Origin: CAWDVB01 sp963824105
GTDB taxonomy: Bacteria > Actinomycetota > Actinomycetes > Propionibacteriales > Nocardioidaceae
Assembly (NCBI GenBank): GCA_963824105.1
Contig: CAWGNN010000011.1
Span: forward strand, 434,001-498,000
Direction of reading: 5' to 3'
DNA: 64,000 nt
The stretch's first letter is position 1. Each line of letters opens with the position of its first letter. Both the position numbers and the translations under genes were made by a program. The notes beneath the pieces are model-generated. The model saw nothing but the letters and a program-made list of their open reading frames with translations. It made no database searches and was not told the origin of the DNA. This document shows, piece by piece, positions 48,486 through 56,806 of the stretch.

Positions 48486-49738
48486 CAGCCCACGCTCCCC
48501 GGGCTGGTGGTCGCGCGCGCGGCGATCGCCTCCTCGTAGACACCCGCGGTCGCCGCGGCGACCGCGCGCCAGCTGAATCGCTCCTCGACCCGCTGTCGGC
48601 CGGCCGCACCCATGCGCCGGCGCCGCTCGGGGTCGGCGAGCATCCGTCGCAGCGCGTCGGTGAGCTCCTCGACGTTGCCCGGAGCAACCACGTCCGCGCA
48701 CAAGCCGTCAGGACCGACGACCTCGGGGATGGCGCCGGCACGGCTCACCACGAGAGGTGTCGCGCAGGCCATCGCCTCGACGGTCGGGAGCGAGAAGCCC
48801 TCATACAGGGACGGGACGCAGGCGACCTCGGCGGAGCCGACCAGGGCGGCAAGCTCCGGATCGCTGATGCCGTGCACCAGGCGCACGACGCCCTGCAGGG
48901 AGAGCTGGTCGATCAGAGCCTCGGTCCGGCCTCCGGCGCGGGGCTTGGTCACCAGCAGAAGCTCGAGCTCGCGCTCGGTGCGGAGCTTGGCGACGGCCTC
49001 CAGCAGGTACGAGATGCCCTTCATCGGAGCGTCCGCGCTCGCCATTGCCACGATCCGTCCCGGGACACGTGGCTGGCTCGGAGGGGCGAAGACGTCGTCG
49101 GCGCCCAACGGGACCACCCGCACGCGCGAAGCGTCGACTCCGAAGTCGGAGGCGATGTCGGCGCGGGAGGCCTCCGAGGCAGTGATGATGTGTCCGACCT
49201 GGCGAGCCACCTTGGCCTGCATTCCCAGGAAGCCGTACCAACGCCACACCGAAGCCTTCTTCCGCCACGGTGCGGCAGCCACCCCGACCCGGCGGTCGAA
49301 GGTGATCGGGTGGTGGATGGTCTCCACCAGCGGGAATCCCAGGCGCCCGACTTCGAGGATGCCGTGGCCGAGCGTCTGGTTGTCGTGGACGACGTCGAAG
49401 TCGCCCAGCCGGTCCCGCAGCACGCGGACGATCCGCTTGCTGAAGGTCCGTGGCTCGGGAAACCCGCCGGTCCACATGATCGCCGACTCCTGCAGGTCGA
49501 TCAGGTCGCGGTACTCACCGGGCCGCCAGACGAAGCGGAACGGGTCCGGCTCGCGGTAGAGGTCGAGGCTCGGCACCTTCGTGAGCCGGACCCCGGGATC
49601 GAGCTCCGGATACGGCTGCCCGCTGAAGATCTCGACGTCGTGGCCGAGTGCGACCAGCTCCCGGCTCAGATGCCGCAGGTAGACGCCCTGTCCGCCGACG
49701 TGTGGCTTGCTCCGGTAGGAGAGCAAGGCAATGCGCAC
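48485..49738 (-). CDS. Glycosyltransferase family 4 protein
   Basis: This 417-residue protein is a GT-B glycosyltransferase. The N-terminal half opens LLSYRSKPHVGGQGVYLRHL (GGxxVY-type acceptor loop); the C-terminal half has the donor-binding ADAPMKGISYLLEA and the retaining-enzyme E-x7-E region PSLYEGFSLPTVEAMACATP. No signal or membrane segment is seen. It heads a three-gene operon with a methyltransferase and a toroid protein; a glycolipid or glycosylated terpenoid product is conceivable. Confidence 0.88.
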   Translation of the reverse strand: MRIALLSYRSKPHVGGQGVYLRHLSRELVALGHDVEIFSGQPYPELDPGVRLTKVPSLDLYREPDPFRFVWRPGEYRDLIDLQESAIMWTGGFPEPRTFSKRIVRVLRDRLGDFDVVHDNQTLGHGILEVGRLGFPLVETIHHPITFDRRVGVAAAPWRKKASVWRWYGFLGMQAKVARQVGHIITASEASRADIASDFGVDASRVRVVPLGADDVFAPPSQPRVPGRIVAMASADAPMKGISYLLEAVAKLRTERELELLLVTKPRAGGRTEALIDQLSLQGVVRLVHGISDPELAALVGSAEVACVPSLYEGFSLPTVEAMACATPLVVSRAGAIPEVVGPDGLCADVVAPGNVEELTDALRRMLADPERRRRMGAAGRQRVEERFSWRAVAAATAGVYEEAIAARATTSPGSVG

Positions 49739-49769
49739 GCTGGTCCTCCGATGTCCGCGGTCCGAGCCG

Positions 49770-49964
49770 TCAGTCCTCGACGAGACTCAGGGCCTGGGTC
49801 GGGCATCCAGCAACGGCCTGACGGATTCGTGCCTCGTTCCCGGACGTCACCTCGTCGGTGAGGATCACGAGGAAGTCGTTGTCATCGAGCTCGAAGACAT
49901 CGGGTGCGTATGCGGCGCACATGCCGTTGGACTGGCACACGTCGAAGTCGGCCTTGACCTTCAT
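49770..49964 (-). CDS. [3Fe-4S] ferredoxin
   Basis: This 64-residue protein has three cluster cysteines, Cys10-x5-Cys16 and Cys54-Pro (DVCQSNGMC and GCP), the pattern of actinobacterial [3Fe-4S] ferredoxins that serve cytochromes P450. The second-position residue between is Gly/Met, so a fourth ligand is missing. The ATG at 49964 is the family start. A reductase gene lies 87 nt upstream on the same strand; no P450 is in the window. Confidence 0.9.
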   Translation of the reverse strand: MKVKADFDVCQSNGMCAAYAPDVFELDDNDFLVILTDEVTSGNEARIRQAVAGCPTQALSLVED

Positions 49965-50051
49965 GCGGCTCTCCTCTCGAGCGCTGCGCATGAGGCGCGG
50001 CGCAGGGGCGGGCATCGAAGATGAAGTCTTCCACGCCCAGCCCCACTCCGA

Positions 50052-51038
50052 TCAGGAGCCTTCGCTGGAGTGTCCCGGGAAGACCTTCACCGACGGGTCG
50101 ATGGCCACCGCGGCATTGTTGACCGCGGTTGCCGCCTCGCCGAAGCCAACCGCGATGAGGCGCACCTTGCCGGGGTACTCGACGATGTCGCCGGCGGCGA
50201 AGACCCGCGCCAGGTTGGTGCGCATCGTTGGATCGACCACGATGTGCCGCTTGTCCTGCTCGAGGCCCCACGTCGCCATGGCGCTGAGGTCGGCGATGAA
50301 GCCGAGTGCGGCGACGACCCGCTGCGCTTTGACTCGGGTGACGTCCCCGGTCTTCACGCTCTCCACGTCCACGGCTTCGAGGCCGGACTCACCGATCAGA
50401 GCCGCGACGTTGGCGCTGGTCATGACGTTCACCCGTGAGGCCAGGACCTTGTCCACGGTGGACTGGTGCGCCCGGAAGGCGTCGCGTCGGTGGATCAAGG
50501 TGACCGAGCGGGCAACCGGCTCCAGGTGAAGGGCCCAGTCGAACGCGCTGTCGCCACCGCCGACGATCACCACGTCACGGTCGACGTAGTCGTCGAAGGA
50601 CGGGACGAAGAAGGCCACCTCGTCGCCTTCCCACTCGTTCGCGGCGGGAAGCTCCCTCGGGGTGAACTTGCCGATCCCAGCGCTGATGATCACGGCCTTT
50701 GCCACCACGTCCGTGCCATCGTCGAGTCCCACGGTCACCGTCCCGGCGTCGTCGTCCTCGACCAGAGAGCTCGCGGTGCGCTCCAGCAGGTACGTCGGGC
50801 TCGACCGGTCGGCCTGCTCTCCGAGGTTGGCCACCAGCTCCCGTCCCTTAATGGTCGGGAACCCGGCCACGTCCAGGATCACCTTCTCGGGATACATCGC
50901 CGAGATCTGGCCGCCGATCTCCGGCAGCGAGTCCACGAGGGCGACCGAGAGGGACCGGAACCCGGCGTAGTAGGCGGCGAACAGCCCCACGGGGCCGGCA
51001 CCGATGATGAGTAGGTCGACTTCAAGCCTTTCCGGCAT
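50052..51038 (-). CDS. NAD(P)/FAD-dependent ferredoxin reductase (TrxR-like FNR)
   Basis: This 328-residue flavoprotein has the FAD motif GAGPVG (residues 13-18), the NADPH motif IVGGGDSAFDWAL (near 160) and the second FAD block VFAAGDIVEYPGK. It lacks the redox CxxC of thioredoxin reductases, matching bacterial type-2 ferredoxin-NADP reductases. The ferredoxin gene follows, so the two likely form a redox chain for an oxygenase coded elsewhere. ATG 51038 is preferred over longer readings. Confidence 0.9.
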   Translation of the reverse strand: MPERLEVDLLIIGAGPVGLFAAYYAGFRSLSVALVDSLPEIGGQISAMYPEKVILDVAGFPTIKGRELVANLGEQADRSSPTYLLERTASSLVEDDDAGTVTVGLDDGTDVVAKAVIISAGIGKFTPRELPAANEWEGDEVAFFVPSFDDYVDRDVVIVGGGDSAFDWALHLEPVARSVTLIHRRDAFRAHQSTVDKVLASRVNVMTSANVAALIGESGLEAVDVESVKTGDVTRVKAQRVVAALGFIADLSAMATWGLEQDKRHIVVDPTMRTNLARVFAAGDIVEYPGKVRLIAVGFGEAATAVNNAAVAIDPSVKVFPGHSSEGS

Positions 51039-51146
51039 GTTCCATCTTCTTTCTGACCGCTCGGCTGCTCTGAGACGTGCCGGGTCAGGCACGCGGAGTG
51101 CTGTCGAGTACCGACGGATGTGCTACCAACATTGTCAGACCTCGCG

Positions 51147-52214
51147 TCAACGGTCGATGGACTCGCCGGGATCGCCGGAGTCGTCTTCGTCACGGTGGTC
51201 GTGGGACTCCCGGCGCGGCCCCGTCCGCGCGTCGCGCTCCTCGGGGGTCTCCTTGGCCGACACCAGTAGCGACGCCACGGCAGTGACGACAAGGATGCCG
51301 AGGATCACCGCGAGGGACACCGGGATCGAGATCTCGGGCGCGCTCAGCACCGGATCGCCCCCATTCACGAACGGAAGCTCGTTGGTGTGGAGGGCGTGCA
51401 GCACCAGCTTCACGCCGATGAAGCCCAGCAGGATGGCCAGCCCGTACGAGAGGTACACCAGCCGCTCCAGGAGCCCTCCGATGAGGAAGTACAGCTGGCG
51501 CAAGCCCATCAGGGCGAAGATGTTCGCCGTGAAGACGAGGTACGGCTCCTCGGTCAGGCCGTAGATCGCCGGGATCGAGTCGAGGGCGAAGAGCAGGTCG
51601 GTCATCCCCAGCGCCAGCATCACGATGAACATCGGGGTGAACAGGAGCTTCCCGTGCTCGCGGGTCCACAGACGAGCCCCGCGATAGATCTCGGTGTGCG
51701 GCAGCTTCCGGCGGGCGTACGAGACCAGCGTCGGCTCCTCATACTCGTCCTCGTCCTCGGGACCGCTCAGGGCGAGCTTCGCGCCGGTGTAGACCAAGAA
51801 GGCACCGAAGACGTAGAAGACCCAGCTGAACTGCTCGATCGCGGCACCGCCGAGCGCGATGAAGATGCCACGCATCACCAGGGCCAGGACGATGCCGATG
51901 AAGAGCGCCTCCTGGTGGTACGCCCTGGGGACTGAGAGCCGGCTCAAGATGACGATGAAGATGAACAGGTTGTCGACCGAGAGCGAGTACTCGGTCAGCC
52001 ACCCGGCGAAGAACTCGCCGCCGTACTGACCACCCGAGACCAGCCAGACTCCAATCCCGAACGCCACCGAGAGAGTGAGGTAGAAGGCCAGGAAGCCGAC
52101 GACCTCCGCGCGGGACGGCGCGTGCGGACGGCGGCCGACGATAGCGATGTCGAAGGCGAGGACAGCCACGGTGACCACGATGGTGACCACCCAGACCAGC
52201 GGCGTTACGTGCAT
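51147..52214 (-). CDS. TerC/Alx-family membrane protein (probable metal exporter)
   Basis: This 355-residue protein has about eight transmembrane helices and the two TerC motif blocks: EYSLSVDNLFIFIVIL (near residue 62) and GMTDLLFALDSIPAIYGLT (near 210), whose acidic residues bind Mn2+ in Alx/MntP-like exporters. A charged His/Asp-rich tail closes the protein. The ATG at 52214 has a GGGAGG ribosome site that lies in a structured leader, probably a manganese riboswitch. Role: manganese efflux or metal homeostasis at the membrane. Confidence 0.9.
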   Translation of the reverse strand: MHVTPLVWVVTIVVTVAVLAFDIAIVGRRPHAPSRAEVVGFLAFYLTLSVAFGIGVWLVSGGQYGGEFFAGWLTEYSLSVDNLFIFIVILSRLSVPRAYHQEALFIGIVLALVMRGIFIALGGAAIEQFSWVFYVFGAFLVYTGAKLALSGPEDEDEYEEPTLVSYARRKLPHTEIYRGARLWTREHGKLLFTPMFIVMLALGMTDLLFALDSIPAIYGLTEEPYLVFTANIFALMGLRQLYFLIGGLLERLVYLSYGLAILLGFIGVKLVLHALHTNELPFVNGGDPVLSAPEISIPVSLAVILGILVVTAVASLLVSAKETPEERDARTGPRRESHDHRDEDDSGDPGESIDR

Positions 52215-52239
52215 GGAACCTCCCGAGCAGACGACGACG

Positions 52240-52352
52240 TGCTCGGAGGTCTCTTCCGCCCATCCGACAGATAGGCCAGCCGGACCGGAGACGACCGTGC
52301 GCCTCGTGATGACGATCCTGCTGCGAAGGAATACTCCCCTCCACCAGGGCTC
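52240..52352 (-). ncRNA. Probable yybP-ykoY/terC-type (manganese) riboswitch leader
   Basis: On the minus strand, GGTGGAGGGGAGTATTCC opens the leader and GGAAGAGACCTCCGAG closes it, so GGAGG/CCTCC can form the P1 stem, with GGGGAGTA and GAGACC in the two conserved internal-loop places of the yybP-ykoY class. The CCTCC arm can alternatively pair with the terC ribosome site GGGAGG (52219-52225), so metal-stabilised P1 would free the ribosome site. The mapping is from memory of the motif. An additional GAGCA/TGCTC hairpin lies just before the ribosome site. Confidence 0.6.
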
Positions 52353-52395
52353 ATCATGGCAGATGACGGGCTGTGGCCGATCGCGACTCGGCTCA

Positions 52396-52767
52396 TCAGC
52401 TCCGGTCCCAGCCCTCCGGCCGATGCTTCGCGGGCAGCTTGCCCACCACTCGGGCATAGGACTCCTCGACCGACTCGAAGATCTCCTCGTCGGGAATCCC
52501 ACCCCCGAAGCTCAGCGAGTTCCACCCTGAGCGACCCAGGTAAGGCATCACCGAGGCGTCGGCGGGGTACCGCTCCAGCCAGGAGTCGGCCTCCTCGCGG
52601 GTGCCACACTTCACCCCGACAGTGCCCCGCCGATCCATCGGCCCCCCGGAGCCGAGGAAGGCGAAGATCTTGTCGTGGACCTTTGTCACGGCCTGCTCGT
52701 CCCACGGCTGGTCGGGCCAGGCGCCGGGTTTGGCCAGGCAGTACGCGGTCAGCTCCGCACGCGTCAC
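52396..52767 (-). CDS. MmcQ/YjbR-family protein
   Basis: This 123-residue protein has the YjbR (CyaY-like fold) signatures GAWPDQPWDEQAVTKVHDKIF (core at residues 16-35), MPYLGRSGWNSLSFGGGIPDEEI and ESYARVVGKLPAKHRP. Members may bind DNA. It starts with a GTG that overlaps the uvrB stop (GTGA), so it is translated with uvrB; a repair link is therefore possible but not shown. Confidence 0.88.
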   Translation of the reverse strand: MTRAELTAYCLAKPGAWPDQPWDEQAVTKVHDKIFAFLGSGGPMDRRGTVGVKCGTREEADSWLERYPADASVMPYLGRSGWNSLSFGGGIPDEEIFESVEESYARVVGKLPAKHRPEGWDRS

Positions 52768-54860
52768 GAGGCTCCGGCCTCGATCATCTGCCGGAGCTCC
52801 TTCTTCAAGTCCCTGATCTCGTCGCGCAACCTGGCCGCCAGCTCGAACTGCAGCTCGGCGGCGGCGGCCTTCATCTGCTCGGTGAGCTGGCCGATCAGCT
52901 CGACCAGGTCGGCGGACGGCAGCCCGGCGAGATCGGGGTTGCGCTCCCGCAGCCGGGACAGCGCCGGGACCGGGGCCTTCTTGCCGGGCGCACCCTTCCA
53001 GGTGCCGACCAGCTCCTCGGTGGACTGCTCCTCGCGGGCCAGCATGTCGGTGATGTCGGCGATCTTCTTGCGCAGTGGCTGGGGGTCGATCCCGCGCTCG
53101 GAGTTGTAGGCGACCTGCTTCTCGCGCCGCCGGTTGGTCTCGTCGATCGCCGACTCCATCGAACGGGTGATCTTGTCCGCGTACATCACCACCTGGCCGG
53201 ACACGTTGCGGGCCGCCCGGCCGATGGTCTGGATCAGCGACTTGTCGGAGCGGAGGAAGCCCTCCTTGTCGGCGTCGAGGATCGCGACCAGCGAGACCTC
53301 TGGCAGGTCGAGCCCTTCGCGCAGCAGGTTGATACCGACGAGCACGTCGTACTCCCCCATCCGGAGCTCCCGCAGCAGCTCGATCCGGCGAAGGGTGTCG
53401 ACCTCGCTGTGCAGGTAGCGGGTCCGGATCCCGGCCTCGAGCAGATAGTCGGTGAGGTCCTCGGCCATCTTCTTGGTCAGGGTGGTGACCAGCACCCGCT
53501 CGTGCCGCTCCTCCCGGAGCTTGATCTCGTGGATCAGGTCGTCGATCTGGCCACGAGTCGGCCGCACCAGCACCTCCGGGTCGACCAGTCCGGTCGGCCG
53601 GATGATCTGCTCGACCACCGAGTCGACCTTCCCCAGCTCGTACGGGCCGGGAGTCGCCGACAGATAGATGGTCTGTCCGATCCGGCCGAGGAACTCCTCC
53701 CACCGCAGCGGCCGGTTGTCCATCGCGCTGGGGAGCCGGAACCCGTGCTCGACCAGATTGCGCTTGCGCGACATGTCGCCCTCATACATCCCACCGATCT
53801 GAGGCACCGTCACGTGGGACTCGTCGATGACCAGGAGGAAGTCCTCGGGGAAATAGTCCAGGAGGCAGTTGGGCGCCGACCCACGCTCACGACCGTCGAT
53901 GTGCATGGAGTAGTTCTCGATGCCGGCGCAGCTGCCGACCTGACGCATCATCTCGATGTCGTAGGTGGTGCGCATCCGCAGCCGTTGCGCCTCCAGCAGC
54001 TTGCCCTGCCGCTCGAACTCGGCGAGCCGGTCGGCGAGCTCGGCCTCGATCCCGGAGATCGCCCGCTCCATCCGCTCCTCGCCGGCCACGTAGTGGCTGG
54101 CCGGGAAGATGTAGAGCTCGTCGTCCTCGGTGACCACCTCACCGGTCACCGGGTGCAGCGTCATCAGCCGCTCGACCTCGTCGCCGAAGAACTCGATCCG
54201 GACCGCGTGCTCCTCGTAGACGGGGAAGACCTCGAGGGTGTCGCCACGCACCCGGAAGGTGCCTCGGGTGAAGGCCAGGTCGTTGCGGGTGTACTGGATC
54301 TCCACCAAACGACGCAGCAGCTGGTCACGGTCGGTCTCCTCACCGACCCGGATCCGGACCATCCGGTCGACGTACTCCTGCGGCGTCCCCAGGCCGTAGA
54401 TGCACGACACCGTCGCCACCACCACGACGTCACGCCGAGTCAGCAGCGAGTTGGTCGCCGAGTGCCGGAGCCGCTCGACCTCCTCGTTGATCGAGGAGTC
54501 CTTCTCGATGTAGGTGTCGCTCTGCGGGATGTAAGCCTCGGGTTGGTAGTAGTCGTAGTACGACACGAAGTACTCGATGGCGTTGTTCGGCAACAGCTCG
54601 CGGAGCTCGTTGGCGAACTGGGCCGCCAGGGTCTTGTTCGGCTGAATCACCAGCGTCGGCCGCTGCAGCCGCTCCACCGCCCAGGCCACGGAGGCGGTCT
54701 TGCCGGTGCCGGTGGCACCCAGCAGGACCACATCGGACTCCCCCGCCTCGATCCGCCGCTGGATGTCGTCGATCGCGGTCGGCTGGTCGCCGGACGCCTC
54801 GAAGTCGGAGATGACCTCGAAGGGCGCGACTTTGCGGACCAGATCGGTGACGGGCCTCAT
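52764..54860 (-). CDS. uvrB: Excinuclease ABC subunit UvrB
   Basis: This 698-residue helicase-like protein verifies damage and forms the pre-incision complex. Walker A is GATGTGKTAS (near residue 49), the beta-hairpin region is YYQPEAYIPQSD, the DEAD-box-like motif is DESHVTVPQ and the UvrC-binding UVR motif is near the C-terminus (LTEQMKAAAAELQFELAARLRDE). No LexA box was seen in the short upstream gap. uvrA and uvrC lie about 15-20 kb away on the same strand. Confidence 0.96.
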   Translation of the reverse strand: MRPVTDLVRKVAPFEVISDFEASGDQPTAIDDIQRRIEAGESDVVLLGATGTGKTASVAWAVERLQRPTLVIQPNKTLAAQFANELRELLPNNAIEYFVSYYDYYQPEAYIPQSDTYIEKDSSINEEVERLRHSATNSLLTRRDVVVVATVSCIYGLGTPQEYVDRMVRIRVGEETDRDQLLRRLVEIQYTRNDLAFTRGTFRVRGDTLEVFPVYEEHAVRIEFFGDEVERLMTLHPVTGEVVTEDDELYIFPASHYVAGEERMERAISGIEAELADRLAEFERQGKLLEAQRLRMRTTYDIEMMRQVGSCAGIENYSMHIDGRERGSAPNCLLDYFPEDFLLVIDESHVTVPQIGGMYEGDMSRKRNLVEHGFRLPSAMDNRPLRWEEFLGRIGQTIYLSATPGPYELGKVDSVVEQIIRPTGLVDPEVLVRPTRGQIDDLIHEIKLREERHERVLVTTLTKKMAEDLTDYLLEAGIRTRYLHSEVDTLRRIELLRELRMGEYDVLVGINLLREGLDLPEVSLVAILDADKEGFLRSDKSLIQTIGRAARNVSGQVVMYADKITRSMESAIDETNRRREKQVAYNSERGIDPQPLRKKIADITDMLAREEQSTEELVGTWKGAPGKKAPVPALSRLRERNPDLAGLPSADLVELIGQLTEQMKAAAAELQFELAARLRDEIRDLKKELRQMIEAGAS

Positions 54861-54914
54861 GCCCGTCAGCGTAGTTGCGCCCGCCGACAGCTCCTCCCGC
54901 CGCCGCCCACCGAC

Positions 54915-56645
54915 CTACTTCGTGAAGCGGAGGTAGACCGGCTTCGCCCGGGTCGGGCCGTTGCGCTTGTCGCCCTTGAAGTACCCGATGATCCGGAACT
55001 TGATGCCGATGACGCTCTTGGCGCCCTTCAGGAGGTAGTAGCCGTTGCTCGTCGAGTTGAGCAGCACGTACTGCGGACTGTTCGCGGTGTGCCACCCGTT
55101 CTTGTAGTACTGCCACGTGAAGAAGTACTTGCTCCCGGAGTGATTCGGAGCGATGTGGTTCTTCGCGATGGCGTTCTGCCAGTAGTGGTACAGCGCGTAC
55201 TTGCCGATATGACGCTTGGTCCTGAGCGCCTTGGACTTGATCTTCAGGTGGGACTTCACCCACGTGGAGGCGATCGCGGGGGCATAGGTGTCGGTCCCGG
55301 GGAATACCGCGGTGAGCGTCGTGTACTCCTTCACGTGGAACGTGACCGAGAAGACCCCGGTGGTGGGATCGACCGTGCCGCTGCCGAGCGTCGACAACCC
55401 CCCGCTCCGCTTCTGCCCGTAGATCTCGACGGTCTGCCCGGACAGGTCGGCGCCGGGGACCTTGCTGAGCGTCGCAGTCACGGTCACCGCGGCGTTGTAC
55501 TTCCAGCCGTTGTTCTTCGGGACCGAGATGCTCATGGCGGAGGTGTGCGCCGGAGTGCTGATCCCGAGGCGGTAGGTGTAGGAGTTCGTGCCAGCGCTCA
55601 TCACGTTGTTTCGTGCGATCCAGTAGAGGTGGTTCGCGCCGAAGCCCAGACTCCCGGCCATGACGGACAGGCCGCTTACCGTGCTCGGATACAGCGGGGC
55701 GATGCCGAAGTCGTCGGTGCTCGGGAAGTAGAACCTCGGTGTCGGGCTCAAGGATCCGGAGTCGACGAACCCCACGACGTCGTCACTGCCATGGATCTTC
55801 ACATCGTCGGGAGCGGAGTAGCTGGGGTCGTCGAACGCCGGCGCCGACACGGTCAAGGTGGTGGGGTCGAGGAAGTTGATGGCCTTGCCGTAGGTCGCCA
55901 CGACCTCGGATCCGTCGGGCGCCACGTCGACCGCTCCGATCGAGCCGCTGACCCCGGTGAGGCTGACGCCCAGCGTCGCAGTGGGGCTGGTCGGCCCCGT
56001 CACGTCGATGCGGTAGAGCGCGACCGGGGACTGGCCCGCCGCCCACGCGAAGAGCGCACCCTGAACGCCTGGCGACGCCACCATCTGGGTGACGTAGGCC
56101 CCCGCATCGAAGGGCCCTGCGCCCGCCGACGCGTCGGTCAGGTCCGCGGGGTTCAGCGGGACCAGGGTGGCGTCAGCGAAGAGCGAAGCCCCGGCGTTCA
56201 GGACCCAGACCAACCCGGCGCTGTAGGCAATGCTCGTCGCAGCAGACGCAACGGGAGACGGCGTCGAGGTCACCTTCAAGGTACTGGCGTCGATCCGCGT
56301 CACCTTCCCACCCGCCAGATCAGGGGTGTGAAGCGCGAGCCCGAAGACCACCGAGCCGTCGTCGCTCATCACCATGGTGTCGACCGACGCCGGCAGCGTC
56401 TTCGTTGCCAGGACTGCTCCGGCGAGGCTGGTCACCGTCAGGCTCGTCCCGTCGGAGATGAAGACCTTGCCTGCGCTCTGGTCCACGAGCAGGTCCGAGA
56501 CGCCGGTGAGCCCGACGTCGTAGAAGCCGTCCTCGGCGTACTTGGAGTTGATCCCCTGCGGGAAGACCTGGGCCTGCGCGACGACCGTCGGGGCCACCAG
56601 GAGTGCGGCGGCCATGGACAGAACAAGTGCGATGCGGATCCGCAT
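54915..56645 (-). CDS. Secreted beta-propeller protein with Ig-like and aromatic C-terminal domain
   Basis: This 576-residue protein has a signal peptide (MRIRIALVLSMAAALLVAPT, cleavage near AQAQ, residue 26). Residues about 30-360 are short beta repeats with DG/GS turns, like a YVTN/NHL-type propeller. An Ig-like beta domain follows (SKVPGADLSGQTVEIYGQKR to VFSVTFHVKEYTTLTAVFPG). The last 110 residues are rich in Lys, Tyr and Trp (YHYWQNAIAKNHI, WQYYKNGWHT). It is probably an extracellular or wall-bound protein; the ligand is unknown. ATG with a GGGGGAGG ribosome site. Confidence 0.75.
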   Translation of the reverse strand: MRIRIALVLSMAAALLVAPTVVAQAQVFPQGINSKYAEDGFYDVGLTGVSDLLVDQSAGKVFISDGTSLTVTSLAGAVLATKTLPASVDTMVMSDDGSVVFGLALHTPDLAGGKVTRIDASTLKVTSTPSPVASAATSIAYSAGLVWVLNAGASLFADATLVPLNPADLTDASAGAGPFDAGAYVTQMVASPGVQGALFAWAAGQSPVALYRIDVTGPTSPTATLGVSLTGVSGSIGAVDVAPDGSEVVATYGKAINFLDPTTLTVSAPAFDDPSYSAPDDVKIHGSDDVVGFVDSGSLSPTPRFYFPSTDDFGIAPLYPSTVSGLSVMAGSLGFGANHLYWIARNNVMSAGTNSYTYRLGISTPAHTSAMSISVPKNNGWKYNAAVTVTATLSKVPGADLSGQTVEIYGQKRSGGLSTLGSGTVDPTTGVFSVTFHVKEYTTLTAVFPGTDTYAPAIASTWVKSHLKIKSKALRTKRHIGKYALYHYWQNAIAKNHIAPNHSGSKYFFTWQYYKNGWHTANSPQYVLLNSTSNGYYLLKGAKSVIGIKFRIIGYFKGDKRNGPTRAKPVYLRFTK

Positions 56646-56794
56646 GCGTTTCCTCCCCCGTGTTGAGCCCTGCCACCGTAGGGGACCCCCGGGGGGGCCG
56701 CAACCACCGGATGGTCGAATCTCCGAGCGGGCGCCCAGAGCGTCTACGACCACGGCCGACCGGCAGCAAGGACGCAGCACCCCGCCCGGGCTAC

Positions 56795-56800
56795 TAGATT
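56795..56800 (+). promoter_or_regulatory. -10 hexamer of the PLD gene promoter
   Basis: TAGATT is followed by 6 nt and GTG 56807. A GAGG run overlaps, so a very short leader is also possible. Confidence 0.45.
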
Positions 56801-56806
56801 GAGGTT

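Noticed and set aside
52356..56666. A 4.3-kb open frame on the + strand opposite uvrB and the propeller gene
   Set aside because: It is a GC-rich shadow frame; its translation is Arg/Gly/Leu/Asp-rich with no motifs, whereas the minus strand holds clear genes.
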